This document shows, in pieces, positions 26,975 to 40,400 of a DNA stretch of 64,000 bases. Numbering within the stretch: the first letter of the stretch is position 1; each line of letters begins with the position of its first letter. The stretch spans positions 186,001 to 250,000 of the forward strand of contig KL647308.1 in NCBI GenBank assembly GCA_000727475.1, read 5' to 3'. The translations under genes and the position numbers were made by a program. A model generated the notes under the pieces. That model did not search any database and was not told the DNA's origin. It saw only the letters and a program-made list of their open reading frames with translations. The stretch is from Sarcocystis neurona (Eukaryota; Apicomplexa; Conoidasida; Eucoccidiorida; Sarcocystidae).

Positions 26975-27175
26975 CCGAAGAAGAAAAGAAGAAAAGAAGG
27001 CGCAGAGAAAGGAGCAGAGAGGGGACGAGCGGGGAAGGAAGAAGGATGAGAAGGGGCGCAGGGACAGCAGAAAAGGAAGGTGAAGAAGAAGGAGAAAAGG
27101 AAGGGAAAAGAGGCACAGCAGAAAAGACAAAAGAAGGCAGAGAAGAAGGGAAGGGACGGAGAAATTCAGCGTTTG
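26975..27175. repeat. Polypurine tract (GAAGAAG/GGAAAAG-rich)
   Basis: About 200 bp of the plus strand are almost entirely A and G, with few interruptions, in the divergent intergenic region. Such homopurine-homopyrimidine tracts can form triplex DNA and can act as promoter elements; any role here is inference. Frames across it are Lys/Glu/Arg or Ser/Leu/Phe rich and are not taken as coding. Confidence 0.8.
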
Positions 27176-27719
27176 CGGCGAGCAGCAAGTAAACTCCCCT
27201 ACAAGTTTCGTTTCGTCAGAAGCCGCGCAGGAAGCGGCAGAACGGGAAACGCAGCAGCGCAGCAAGCAGCAGAAGAAGGTGGCGCAGAAGCAGCTGAAGC
27301 AGAAGAAAGCGAGGAGAAGCGAGGACACCCAGAGAATCCTGCAGTCGCCCCTCCTAGGCTGAGCAGCAGAAGAGTCTCTCGTACTGGCACACGTGTTTGA
27401 GAGAATAGTAAGCATTTGTGTCCTTTCAAGCCACAGAGGTCGCCGGTCTGCTGCTAGCCTTCGTCCTTCCTTTTCTGCTACTTTCTTCTCTTTTCGGCAT
27501 CTCTCCCTGGCGCGCCTGCTCGCTGCTTTCTTCTCTTCTCGCTATTAGTCCCCGCTGTGGCGCGCGCGCCGGTGTACGAAGGTAGGCAGCAAAATGAACA
27601 GAGAAGCAGTTTATCGTATGCAGTAGAGAATACTACGTATCTGCGTCACACTGGCAGAAGTCAAGGAAATACTCAGAAAATTCGTCGAGAGGTTGTTGAC
27701 TTATCTCTGTCGACATATC

Positions 27720-28900
27720 TTTGTAACAGGGAGTCAATCGAGAGGATGTACGTATATACATGCAGTCAGAGAGAGAGACTCTACATATATATATATATGT
27801 GTGGGCTGTACGTGTATATATGCAATTAGAGAGACTGTATGCATATACATATAATAAGGGAGGCTGTACATACATATATATGTGTATGTAGAGAGACCAT
27901 ATACGTATATATATAAATATATATGTGGACTCTACAAGAGACTGAATGTGTGTATATATACGTATGTAAGAAGAGAGGATGGCCGTATATATATGTAGTT
28001 AGAGTGTGTATATATATGTGGACTGTACGTGTGCGTATATGTAACTGGAGAGACTGTACACATATGTCACTAAAGAGACTCTATGTTTTCGTACGTTTTT
28101 AGCAAGGCTGCACGTATATATATGTAACTGGGGAGACTGTATCTATGTATATATCGCCTGTATACATATACATATATATATGTGTAATTAGAGAGACCGT
28201 ATATATGTATATATCGACTGTATATATGTTTGTGTAATTAGAGAGTGTTTATACGTATATATTGACTGCGTGTATATATATATGTAATTACAGAGACTGT
28301 ATATATGTATAGATCGACTGTATATATGTATATGCATATATATACGTGTATATGTAGCTAGTCACATTGAAAGAGACACTGGTGATGGTCTTGCGTTTAT
28401 GCGTGTATTGTGTCTATGGGTCCATAGATATGTGGGGCACAGAGAGGTTGATAGGCAGACAGATCCGTAGGGGTGTCTCCACATAAATATCCCGCTCTAC
28501 AAATACAGGTATACATATACGTATATAGACGTACTGAGTTCGTGAGTATATGTGTCAGTATTTCTGTGGAGCCGTAGACATATACAGAGAGAGAGAGGTT
28601 GATAAATAAACAGGTAGGAAGGGATGTCGTCACGTTGGTGTGTTGCTCTATATACACTGGTATAGATATGCGTACATGAATATATATAAATATACGTACT
28701 GCATTCATACGTGTATGTATCAGTGTCTCTGTGGATCCGCATATATATGGAGAGAGGGAAGTTGATAGGTAGACGGATACGTAGGGACGCCTTCACATTA
28801 ATGTGTCGCTCTGTGTACATAGGTATACATTCACACGTATATGCATATGTGTATATGTATGTCTCTGCGTATATTAGGCATGTGTGTGTGTGTGTTTGAT
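27720..28900. repeat. Minisatellites and TG/TA repeats upstream of RPB5
   Basis: Two arrays are visible. At about 27770-28350 an AGAGAGACTGTATATA-type unit recurs every 40-70 bp, with GTAATTAGAGAGAC and ATCGACTGTATATATG as the conserved parts. At about 28410-28830 a unit of about 150-165 bp is present three times, recognisable by CTGTGGATCC-like, GAGAGAGGTTGATA and CGTAGGGA-like blocks. The copies are clearly diverged. Confidence 0.75.
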
Positions 28901-28982
28901 TTCTGTGGATGTCAGCGTGTGTAAACTTATTGGCTTACTTTCCTTAATAATTTTTTTTACGAAGACGTTTCATGTGTCGGAG

Positions 28983-31530
28983 ATGGAAGACAGCACGCGG
29001 AGACTTTTCCGAGCACGGAGGACGTGCTGTGAGATGCTTCAGGATCGCGGCTACATAGTCCCAGCGCAGGAGAAAAACGAGCCGTGGCAAGATTTCCTAC
29101 AGAGATTTCAAGAAAATGAAAGGAAGTGAGCAAGTCGAAAAAAAATCACTTATCATTTTGTCTTTCTTTCTCTCTCTCATAAACGTAGGCCTAGATGTAT
29201 ATATATGTGTGTGTATCTGCACATCTTTGTGTGTGTACACATATATGTGTATGTGTGTACATGTATGTACGTATATCTGCGTGAGAGGGTGTGGGACAGC
29301 CGAGCACATAGAATGAGACAGATTTTAGAGTTTCTTTGATAGGCGGCCAGCACGGAGATTTCTGTTCCTCTTTTCTTATTGTAGACTCTTTTACATGTAT
29401 TTGGCTGTGGAAGCGTCCAGCAGCCCGGGAGCGCACGTCCGTATGACGATCGTCAAGTAGTACGCTCGGATACGTATATAAATATATATATATATATGTA
29501 AGCAGGTCTGATGACTACTTCCGTATATATTCATGTATGTCTGTATGAATATATATGCATATATGTAGGCAGGTCTAGCGAGTACTTCGTCAAGTACGTT
29601 CGGAGACGTGTTCATGTATACGTATGTGTAAGCAGGTCTGATGAGTACTTGTATGTATATTTATGTACACGTCCATATACATATATATATACATGTAAGC
29701 AGGTCTAATGAGTACTTATAGGTATATTTGTGTATATGTACATATATATATATATATATATGTAAGGAGATCTAGTGAGCACGTATATTTATATTTACGT
29801 GGATATATGTAAGTGGATATGATGAGTCGATCGATACACATCTTTCGGTACACCAGCATATGAGTTTGCGGGTAAGTACATATGTATATACGTATACCTG
29901 TCTACATAGATATACGCACATGTGTGCGTATGTATATGTAGATGGACATTATAGGTGCACGCGTACATGTACGTATGTCTGTTATATGTATGGCCGCATG
30001 TTGACGGTTGCCTTCGCAGAGCTTCTTGAAGGTCGCGCGTATCTTGCAAAGTCTCAGAGCAGTGACTGACAACTACAATACGTAGTGCCTCTCCATGTGT
30101 TTCTCTGTCTAGATGTGTACATCTACGTCTGAGTGAAAAAGTACTTGTATGTATATATGTATATGTATATGTGTGTGTGTGTGGGCATGTGTATGCGTTT
30201 GTATGTATATGCATCGATTTATCTTTTTCACGTTGTTACGTCAAAGCAGCATTTCTCCGTTATTCTTTGCTTTTGTGCTCCCACTTTCTTCACCGCTGTT
30301 GTGTGTTCGCGTCTCTCTTCCGTGTCTCTCTGCATTCTGTAGGTCTTCGTCTTCGATTTTTTGGCGTTTTTTGCCTGTTGTGTGCATCGTCTTTCCCGTC
30401 GCTGTTCTCGTTTTCGCTGTCATTTTTCTCCTCCCTTCCGTTCGTCCCTCCCTCTCTGTCTGCCCCTCACTTCTTTCTGATTTTCACCTCCGTCGCTTCT
30501 TTTTTTTCTTCGCTTCCTTTCCCTGCTGCAGCCGTTCGCGCATGCTCCTGGTAGCAGCACACAAGGCTGACCCGGATAACCGTGTGATTGTCTACTTTGC
30601 TGACGAGACGAAGAAGACTGGCGTAAAGCCCATCAGAGAGTAAGACAGCTAACAAATAGGAGAAAAAACATAACCTACGAAGCAGCAATATTCCCGAGCA
30701 ACGACTACGTCTGTAGACGCTATTACCAGGACGTCAGCTGCTGTTGTTGCCGGTGGTCTTGTACCTTGTACATGTCCGCTGCTGCTGCTCCTCCTACTCA
30801 TTCTCCTCTTGTAGATTTGCTGCCGTCCACCGTCTCCTGTGGCTGCTGCTCCGTCTCGCCCGCTGCGGCTGCTGCTCGTACTGCTGCCACTGCTGCTGCT
30901 GCTGCTCGTACTGCTGCTGCCGCTCCTCCTGCTCCTTGGCGAGTTCTGCTGCTGCCATTTGTCCTGCTGCTGCGGCTGCTCTTGGGCGACCGATGCTGCT
31001 GCCCACACTGCTGCGGCTACCGTCCGTAACGGTGGTCGTGGTGGTGCGCCGCTGCTACTCTTGCTTCTGTACGTGGTGGTAGTACCGCGCGTGTGCCGCT
31101 GCTAGGCCCGGTGCGGCTGCTGCGCCTGCCCCTACTGCTGCGCCGTGTCGTGCTGCTTCTCCTCCTCCTGCCGCTGTTGCTGGTGCTAGCCGCGCGCTTG
31201 CCGCTACTGGCACTGCCGGTGGGGTTGCTGTTGCTGCTGCTGCTGCCGCCACTGCGGGTTGTCCCTATGCGTCTGCTGCTCGCGTTGCTGGGCTGCTGCT
31301 GCTGCTCTGCCGCTGTTGTTGTTGCTCTGCTCCGTCTGCTATTTTGGTTCCGTTGCTACTGCTGCGTTTACGCGTGGCTCTCGTCGTTATGCTGCCGCTT
31401 CTGCTGCTGCTCACACACCTGTGTATCTATATATATATGCGTATATTGCACACCTTTGTATCAATATATATATGTATATTGCTCTCTTGGTTCTGCTGCT
31501 GCTGCTGCTCACACACCCATGCACCTACAC

Positions 31531-31562
<32 letters not shown>

Positions 31563-34500
31563 TGCTATCTTGCGTCTGCTGCTGCTGCTACTCACATATC
31601 CGTACATCAGTACACATATATATGTATAATGACTATACTATTTGTATCCCTGTCTCATGTTTGTATGCGACTAGACTATTTCTGTGTCTCTCCTATGTGT
31701 GTGCGCGGCTATATTATTTCCACGTCTGTAGAACATATATGTGTAACTATACAACCTATACTCCTACACACATATACGCGCCCTTCTCTATGTGTGTAAG
31801 AAAAGGCAGAGAACATGCCGTTCATTTGTTCTGTTTGCAGATTAACCGAACGAATGGAAGAGAGAAATATCCAGCGCGCGATTCTCGTGACGCAGAACGT
31901 GTTAACCGCCTTCGCGAGAGATGTAGGTTGCTCCACGGAACAAAAGTTCTTCTTTCTCAGGTGCCGAGCTCCCCATTTCGCTTTCTTCCCGTTCCTCAGC
32001 AGCCTCGCAAACTCAGCCAGAAGGCTCCTTCACCCGCAGCGGCCTTTTCGTCCTGTCCCTCTGTTGCACTCTCGCTTCACTTTTTCTTCCATGTGGTGTC
32101 CACGTTTTCGTATAGACGTAGAAATAATACACTCGTGCATACACCTGGGATAGATACATAAATTGACCACCCGACATATACGTAGGAGACGCGTGTAAAG
32201 AGTATAGTCATTATACATATATATATATATATATATATATTTCGTCTGTCTGACATTGGCGTTTCCCCTCGCTGCGGCGTCTCTCGTTTTCCTTCGGAAG
32301 TTCGTACCTTCTTCTGCTGTTGTTCGCACTGCTGTTGCTTCTCTTTCTTCTGCTGCAGCTGCGTTCTCTGCTGTTGGTGCGTCTGTATTCCTGCTATTGC
32401 TGCTGCTGTTGTCCTGCTGCCAGAAGTGCGATTCGCTTTGCGGCCACTGCGGCCTTCCTTCCATTCGTCCTACAGCTTCTTCTGCGTACCTCCCGCTGCT
32501 GCTTTCTTGCGACGTTCTCCTGCCATGGCGCGACTCTTTTCGTGCTTCTCCCGGCGCCATGCTTCCGTCTCCTACTATTACGGCTGCTCTGGTTTTCTTG
32601 CTGCTTTCCCACTGCCGCGGGTTGCGCTGGTGTTCTCCTTCCGTCGCGTGCTGCTGTGTGTTCCTCCTGTTGCTGCCGTCCTCCGTGCTGCTCCAGCTAC
32701 CGCAGTGCCTCCTGCAGCAGCTGCTGCTCTTGCAGTTGTTGCCTCGTCTGTTGTAGAAGCAAATGGGGGAGTGTACTGTCTCGCGAAAGTCCTTCTCATT
32801 CAAAGAAAAAAAATATTGACGCGTAGATGCCGTCGTCCATTCACACGTTCCTGTGAGTCCCTGTCTGTGTCTTCCAGGCTGTGTATATATGTATATATAT
32901 GTATGTATGAATATTCGCATGTCGCTGTGCGAGCATACATATATGCGTGTACTTACGTAGCCACGTCACATAACATATGCCGTTTCCTGATGTACATATA
33001 CGTATACATATACACGTATATAAGTAAATTGGTATGTTGACAGCGTACGAGCACGTGTGTCTACGTATATGTATATATATGTATACACGTGTGGAAGTAT
33101 ATATATTTACACAATCACGTAGGGCCGGTGGATAGATGTCGAGGTATAAATATATGTGTTGAGAAACAGGTTCATATATAGATACTTAGGCAAATGTACA
33201 TACTCGAAGATAGATGTCCAGACGTATAAAGGCGTATGAATATATGTGCGTGTGTGGATAGGGAGAAAGATAGGTGTGTGTGTGTGTGTGTACGCATGTA
33301 TAAGTAGAGGTGTGAACCCTTGGGTGTGTGCGTAGGACCGTCAAACTGTATGTGGCGTTCGTCTACGCTAAAATACATGCGTGCGCAGATGCAGCAAATA
33401 GTAATAGGACGGAGATTATTTTCTGCGAGGCTTCGTAGTTGACTCAGAGATATGCGGGGCCGAATAGTGTGTTGCGCTTGTACGTACCGGTTTATCGAAG
33501 TGTATATTTGTAAAGAGTTCCGCACATGTGTGTGTGTGTGGGTATATATATACTCGTATGCGTAAACGTATATGTGTGTGATCGAACTCACATATGTGCA
33601 CATATGTGTAGGCCTACACATGTACATAATATATATATATATATATATGTAAATAAATACATATATATATAGTAAATAAATATATATATAGTAAATAAAT
33701 ATAATAAAATATAAATATGTACGTAAATGTGATATTATATATATGTATATAAGGGTATTCACGTCTGCTTGTTAATATGTGTGTTTGTATATATATATAT
33801 GTATACGTATGTAGATGTAGTTAAATTAAATATATATATATAGGTGTATACCATAGAAGTGTGTGGGTGTGAATGTAAGTATTATGTGCGTGTTAACGTA
33901 TCAAAACAACGGGTGTTTGCAAAAACTAACATTTTCTTATTATTTCTTCAGGCGATAAGTGAAGCAGCACCTCGTCACATTATCGAGAACTTCATGGAAT
34001 CCGAACTGCTCGTGAGTCCCTTCTATTGCACGCATATTGCGTGTATATATATATAAATGTGAAGCTATATTTATTATATATATATAGTATCAGCACCGGT
34101 GTATATTAATATTCTATCTGTGTTCATATGTAGATATACATATAGGGGATAGAGAACACTGTATATCAACTCATACGTAAATATAAATATACATACGTAT
34201 GTATGTATACATTTTCTGCATCTGTATGTGCTTGTAGCTGCGCAGTCGTATACACTTAATTGTACGTATATGTACATTCGTATGTACGAACGAATATACT
34301 TGTGTACGTACCTACAAACCCCACATGTATATATATATATATACATGTACGCTTATAAGTAAGCGACACCCGTGACATGCAGATCCTGCTCTGTAATAGG
34401 CAAAATGAGCCGCTGCCGCCACATGTATATGCTGCCCGTAGTGACGCTGCGTAGGTGCTGCTTCTGCTGCTGAAGCAAAAAAGACAGAACCTCGCCTGTC

Positions 34501-37439
34501 TGTGTGATTGAAGACTTGAAGTGCACGTCGCTCGTTCTGTTTACGCGTATTTGTTTGTGTGTATACGATGTGTGTGCATGCCATGTTCAAAGGCACCCAC
34601 GCATATAGATATATATCTGTGTGTAAATAGGTGTGCCTCTCTATATTTGTACACGTGTCCCGGCGTACGTATCTTCGAATACTCACACCTGCGTCTATGT
34701 GTGTGCCGGGATGCGTGTATAACATACACAAGTGCACAGGAGCAGAACACTTTTTTCATGTGCAGAGGCACACGTGTGGATATCTTCCTGTGTATGCTGA
34801 CGTGTGTGCCTGTGTAGAGAAAGAACGATATATATATATATATGTACGTTCTCGTGGGGGTGCAGCACCTGGTGCTCTGCTGCGTGTCTTGCAGGTGAAT
34901 ATCACCAAACACGAGCTTGTACCGAAGCACGTGCCTTTGACGGCGGAGGAGAAACAGAGTCTTCTTAATCGATATCGCGTAAGATACGCTACTATCAATT
35001 GACTCTCATATATATGCATGCGCACATATATTTGTGTACATGTCTTTATGTACATGTGAAGGCTGCGTTTGTGCAACCCTTTATGTTATGTATATCTGTG
35101 TATTTCTGTGCAAGTCCATACACCCGGGAGAGAGAAATGGGGAGGGAGGCCTGCAAAGCAAGAGACTGAAGGACCTGCGTCTGCGTCGATAGCTTCAGCA
35201 AGCACCATATGTATGGTAGCAGCTTGCCCTGTGTTCACTCGTGCTTTTCTCTCTCTGCATATAAGTGTCTGTATGTGCCTTGACTGAATAGGGAAAGAGT
35301 GGAAATATCCAGCCTTGCGTGTGTTGATCTATGTATGTACATTCGGTCTGCGCAGCTATATGTTTGCTTGCGTGGTTGCGTTTGTATCTGCCGAAGCATT
35401 TTTTTTCCGTCGTTTTCGCTGGTTCGCATACACGTGAAAGTGGTGTGTGTGTCTGTGTGTCTGTGTCTGTGTGTGTATATATATATATTAATATTATTTG
35501 CGCGTGTTCGTTTCTGGCTGTAAGTCTGTGTGAGTGAGCCTGGAATGTCTTTACACCTGCAGCAGCTGTGTGTCTTGCTCTTTACACACGTATACAGATG
35601 CTTACTTACATGTGAGTCTGTAGGTGACGTCTCGGCCGTATCGCTGTTTATTATTATGTTCGTGGAGAAGTATGTAAGACATACATTTGCCTCAGTAGAC
35701 GTGCTTGTGCATGCACGCACATGTGTATGCGTGACTTCTTACGTATCTGCTTCTCAGTTTACATATAAATATATATATGTATATATGTATATATTGCACA
35801 TACATACCATACACATACACAGTAAGTGTACATTAATATATTAGATGTGGATTCGTCTCTCCCTTTTTATACATATATATACGTGTCTGCATAGACATAT
35901 CTATGTACGCAGGGATATTTCCTCGTAATTCTTTTTGTCCACGTGTGTACTTGTATAACATCTTTGCGTTCATGCGTACTGTTGTCTATTTCTGTCCACT
36001 TTCTTACATTTCTGCGCCCCGCCGTACTTTTCCTCATCGACGTTTGTGTGTACGTGCAGAGAGAAGAAGGGAGTTATGTGTGGCAGACTGTGATGCACCG
36101 TGTTTTCTTCTTCTCGTAGGTGAAAGAAGTGCAGCTCCCCCGCATCCAGTGTGCCGATCCCGTCGCGCGCTACTTCGGCCTCAACCGCGGCCAGGTACGG
36201 AGACGCTAAACTGCAATGCCACGAAATTATCTGGAATAAACTCTCCCCATTACTATGCCTGCTAACACAGCACTCTTCGTCAGTAGTAACTACGTTACAT
36301 CGTGCGCGCCTGTGCACGTCTGCTTTTTCAGTAGTATCGTCTTCTATTCTTGCTCGTGCGGTAGTATTCGTTTACAGTCTTGTACGTACACGCGCCTCGA
36401 CCAAACTGTCTTGTAACAGAGTGACCTCATGACTTCTCTCCACACCTACGAATATGTACACGTAGGTATATGTGTGTGTGCGTGTGCAGTACGTACATAC
36501 GTAGGTGTAAACAGGGAAACGTACATACAGCTGTGCGTATTGATATGCTCTTATATGCGGGACACGTACGTGTCCGTAGAAAGTTCACATCTATGTGTGC
36601 TTGTACGTGTGTACGTATAAGTACATAGGCACGCACACACATGCTTCAGAGGAACGCCCAGTCCTCGCTGCAGTACAGCTAAGGAAACGCCTCTGCCTCG
36701 TACGGAGTTCCACTTCGGCACCTGGTGTAGAACTTGATCAGGTACACATGCGCGTCTGTGTGTGTGGAATGCATACGTATGTGTGCTGTCACATCGACGA
36801 ATTTGTGGATAGAAGGTAAATGCGTAGCTGAATATACATACACGTGTTAAGAGAGTGCGTAGACGCGAAGACGGACACACGTCTACACCTACACGCGGCA
36901 GTTTCCAAGGCTTCTTGGGGGGGAAGGGGCGGGGAAGACATGTCGAACGCGATAGACGCACGTTTGAATTTCTCCCAGCAGGGTCTTGCTCTGTGTCTAT
37001 GTGTAGATACGTGTCTTGTATAGGTGTATACAAATACGTATAGATGTACACGCTCGTGTCTATACACTTATTCTGGTGTGTCTGTCTATGTGCACGCAGA
37101 AAGCCGAGTTTATGTAGATGTCCGTGTAGGGGAGGTCACGGTTGTACGCAAGTGCATGTGTATATATATACGTTAAATGGGAATATGTATGTTTTCACTC
37201 TCTGTCTCCATGTACACATATATATGCATGTATATACACGTGAGTGTACCTCGCTGTGTACACGTTCTTTTCCCGTATGCTTACGTATGTGTATCTTGTT
37301 GCGGACGTATAGGTATCCTGGTGTATATCTGCGTATGTGTGTGCATCGCACTTGTGCATGCGGTTCTGTTCAGGTGGTGAAAATAATACGATCGAGCGAG
37401 ACGGCGGGGCGCTACGTGACGTACAGGCTAGTCGTGTAA
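28983..37439 (+). CDS. RPB5: DNA-directed RNA polymerase subunit RPB5 (RPABC1), seven exons
   Basis: Exons: 28983-29125, 30532-30639, 31841-31922, 33952-34011, 34895-34978, 36120-36194 and 37374-37439 (stop TAA). All phases agree, and the product is 205 residues, close to human (210) and yeast (215). RPB5 is shared by nuclear RNA polymerases I, II and III and helps form the lower jaw. Exons 1-4 encode the eukaryote-specific N-terminal domain (DRGYIVPAQ, then [10 protein letters not shown] and [12 protein letters not shown]). Exons 5-7 encode the conserved C-terminal assembly domain with [37 protein letters not shown] and [13 protein letters not shown], nearly identical to animals. The start is the first in-frame ATG giving the usual N-terminus. 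Introns are 0.9-2.0 kb and repeat-rich. No frameshift or missing motif is seen. Confidence 0.96.
29497..29830 (+). repeat. Minisatellite in RPB5 intron 1
   Basis: Six copies of a core close to TGTAAGCAGGTCTGATGAGT start near 29497, 29563, 29627, 29693, 29761 and 29808. Spacing is 64-68 bp, then 47 bp for the last. Between the cores lie variable TATATGTA stretches. The first four copies are close to each other; the last two are more diverged. The cores contain donor-like GTAAGC and acceptor-like GCAG side by side. Confidence 0.85.
30740..31610. repeat. CTG-rich block in RPB5 intron 2
   Basis: Imperfect GCTGCTGCT repeats on the plus (sense) strand grade after 31420 into TATATA runs mixed with CTGCTGCTGCT. 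The block lies between exon 2 (ends 30639) and exon 3 (starts 31841). Long open frames through it (for example 31259-32161) are Leu/Cys/Ala-rich repeat translations that also run through exon 3 in the wrong frame. Confidence 0.85.
32300..32760. repeat. CTG/CTT-rich block in RPB5 intron 3
   Basis: A second imperfect CTG-rich block on the sense strand, flanked on the left by a TA run (about 32216-32240) and on the right by TG/TA microsatellites up to about 33850. It lies inside the 2,029-bp intron 3. Frames on either strand give Leu/Cys or Arg/Ala/Glu-rich peptides and are rejected as genes. Confidence 0.8.
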
Positions 37440-40400
37440 TATTGTCCTGCCTTTCCCTTCCTGTGACTAAGAGTGAATACATTTTTAATGGAAGAAAAAC
37501 TTCCGACTTTTCCTTCGCAGTGGATGTACGAGTGATTGGTTCACACTTTCTCAGTACTTGATATACTTGAGTCGTAGTGGCGTCCCTGGGTGGCGCAGTG
37601 CTGTGCTAGTTGCTAGAAGGCAAGACACTCTCTTTTTAAACATCGCAGAAGCTTCGGGACTCCTTGCCCACCACTCTTGGAAGAAGGGTACTCCTCTTTC
37701 GTAGCGTAAAGGATTAACAGTGCAATATGTTACAAGAAATTTTGAAGGAACAAAGTGTACTTCCATGCTCACACATGTCAACAGAAGAACACTGCCTGCT
37801 TGGCCGTGAGAACCAGCAAAACTGACGGAGTACTATTCGTCTCACGCGTAATACGAGCCGTCAGAAACTTTTCAGAGCGAAAGTGCCCACGTGTTTCTAT
37901 ATATGTACATACATATTTATTCATTGATATATTTAGTGTGCGTACGTGTTTGAGTGTACTTATATTATATGCGTATGTATGTTGCCTGTATGGATCTAGA
38001 CGGATACGTATGTATGTATGTTTGTACGCGAAACACGTAAGCAGCATTTCGGTATCACGAGGGGGTTGTTTCTGTCTCAGATGATTCAGAATAGATGTAC
38101 GTTGTATTCGGTATAAATTCACGTATATGTGGAAGTGCGCTTTTGACGCGGACTTCCATTACGTAATCTACGTTTCGTTGAATTTCCTTCCGGCGATTTG
38201 CATAACCTTGTGCATTCTGACGTACTTGTTCTCTTTTTTTATTGAGATCGTTCTCCCCTGGTTGTATCTCCATGGTTGTTATTCGTTCCCTTTGTCCTTT
38301 ATACCTTTTACTTTTTAATTATTCGTCTCCCCTTTGCCTTCTTTGTCTGAATTCATTCCTTGTGAAGGCGTCAATATTTTGATGCATTTTTAACATGAGT
38401 CATGTAGTTATCTCGTAAGTGTATGCCCTTATATATCTGTGCTCATGTGTAATACTGCTGTGCCCAATAGTACATTTACGCGTGTGTACTACATATGCTC
38501 CTACGTACACACATAAGTGTATATTCGTATACGTAAATCTACGTCACACAATGTATACCTACGCACATGCACGAATTACGAGCAACAGAGAAGACGTCCA
38601 GGTGCCCGTGTAGCTAGAATGAATGTGGCTAAAAGAGCCGTTCAATTTTTCACAGGTTGCTACCGGTGCAGTCTTGCGAACAAGTTGTCACGAAAATGCA
38701 GCACTTTTATACGCTTGTATGCACATATTGTGCATATATATAAGCGGCGCGGACATGTGGACATGGTTGTAAATATTCTTATTATGCGTGTGGGTAGAAA
38801 CCCATTTGATATTATCAGTTGAACCAAGAATACCTTCACGAAGTTTGACCGATCTCAACCGGAGAACGACTTTCTATTCACCTACATCTCGCAGGGAGTG
38901 TAGAAAAGCAAAACACAAACTGGGGAGGGGATCACCGGTGTAAATGGGTGGAGCGACGCAACCAAGCTTAAATACATTGTATGTTGAGTATATGTAACGT
39001 CTTTAAAATGCATGCTACCTGGGCTGGGACTGCTGTATTACTTTCGACCCTTCAACCTACGCAGTTGAAGCAACGACTAATATATCAGTGCAACAACCAA
39101 GATACCGCCCGTTTTGACTGCAGTTGCACATAAATATGTGTATGTGTATAAATGTAGAAGGACTGTGGGCGTCCACAAATCCGTGGAAAACTGTATTAAA
39201 AGAGTTCTTCCGAACCACACGACTTCTCTTTAGTTCCACGCGTACATTTTGTGAAAAACCTGATTTTAGCCGCAGAAATTTCTTTGGGAAGTCTTCGTTA
39301 CTTTCTTCCCGGAAATAAGGCCAACATTCAAACGTCTTCAAGCCTCAGCGTTGCATTTGTGATTATTCAAGGGGAGGAGCACTCCGGGCGACGAGCTGCC
39401 GCCTAGACCGCTAAGAAGCTGACAAAGAGAGCTTGCACAAAACCCGCAGTTTGGATTTAGGACGTGATCGAGATAGCAGTCGATTCATACCTTGCCGAAT
39501 AAATAAAGGCGCAGTCGCTGGTGTGAGTAGCACGTGAACCTCCGATTCATCCGAATACTCTGTAGTCCATGTAGACGTTATCAAGGCATCTACAGGTAAC
39601 CACTATAATGTAAACTCAGCCAGCACCGCTTCTCCCCTGACTCTGTTTCACCAGGTAGCAGAGAACAAGAAGCATTTTAGTATGTGCAGTTGTAAAGGTC
39701 CACTGTACTCTACATCTGTGCAGTGTAAAACACATGTGAGAAGTATGGGCACGTACATGCGCGTACCCTATGCGCACTTTTCAGTATGGTATACCAGTGT
39801 ATGCAATGTAAGCGTATGGCATGAACCGGTCTCACCGAACGTCTACACTTTGTGCGCAAAATACGTGCTTCATGTGGGGCTCCGTGCAAATACACCAATG
39901 TACACTGATATAATAATCCGTGATAGTCTGTACACGCGCAACTATTCGGAGGCACGGAAGGCCCCTACACGGATCGCCACTGCCAGCAACCGCTGCGACA
40001 CTTTTCTTTGTGTCTCTGGTAACGGGTGAGCGGCAACCGCGTCAAAGCGGCAGAATCCTCTGAGGCAGGAGAAGAGATAGGTATACTGAGCTCACACGTA
40101 CATTTATATATATATATATATAAGAATGAGGGCGACGCAGGTTTATGCAGGATAATGTATGTGTACAAATAGCAAATATCACGTACACACATGCACAGCA
40201 GAAGCAAACTGTCATTACGTGACGCAGCAGAATTACCTTCTTACATACGTGTATGAGCATGCATGGCTGTACCTTACTATATATACGTATACTGTATGCG
40301 GGTGTCCACAAGTACATATATATGTATATATACGTCTGCGTAGAAAGTATCAGGCTGCTCAAACAGCAGAATAGCTTGACAGCGGCTACGACGTACAATG

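Larger units (their letters stand above)
24208..28982. other. Divergent intergenic region, Cpn60 to RPB5
   Basis: The two flanking genes are transcribed away from each other, so both promoters and 5' untranslated regions should lie here. From left to right: a CTG-rich block (24570-25320), unique sequence (25400-26850) with pyrimidine-rich patches, a polypurine tract (about 26975-27175), pyrimidine-rich sequence (27430-27550), then TG/TA microsatellites and minisatellites up to the RPB5 start. No TATA-type promoter can be called with confidence. Open frames at 25572-25823, 26021-26362 and 26442-26675 show no recognisable family. Confidence 0.6.

Noticed and set aside
31093..32161. Overlapping long plus frames rich in Leu, Cys and Ala
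   Set aside because: They come from the CTG-rich repeat in RPB5 intron 2 and run through RPB5 exon 3 in the wrong frame.
38055..38273. 72-codon charged minus-strand frame, possible exon
   Set aside because: The Lys/Arg/Glu composition is suggestive, but no neighbouring exon, motif or convincing start could be chained to it.
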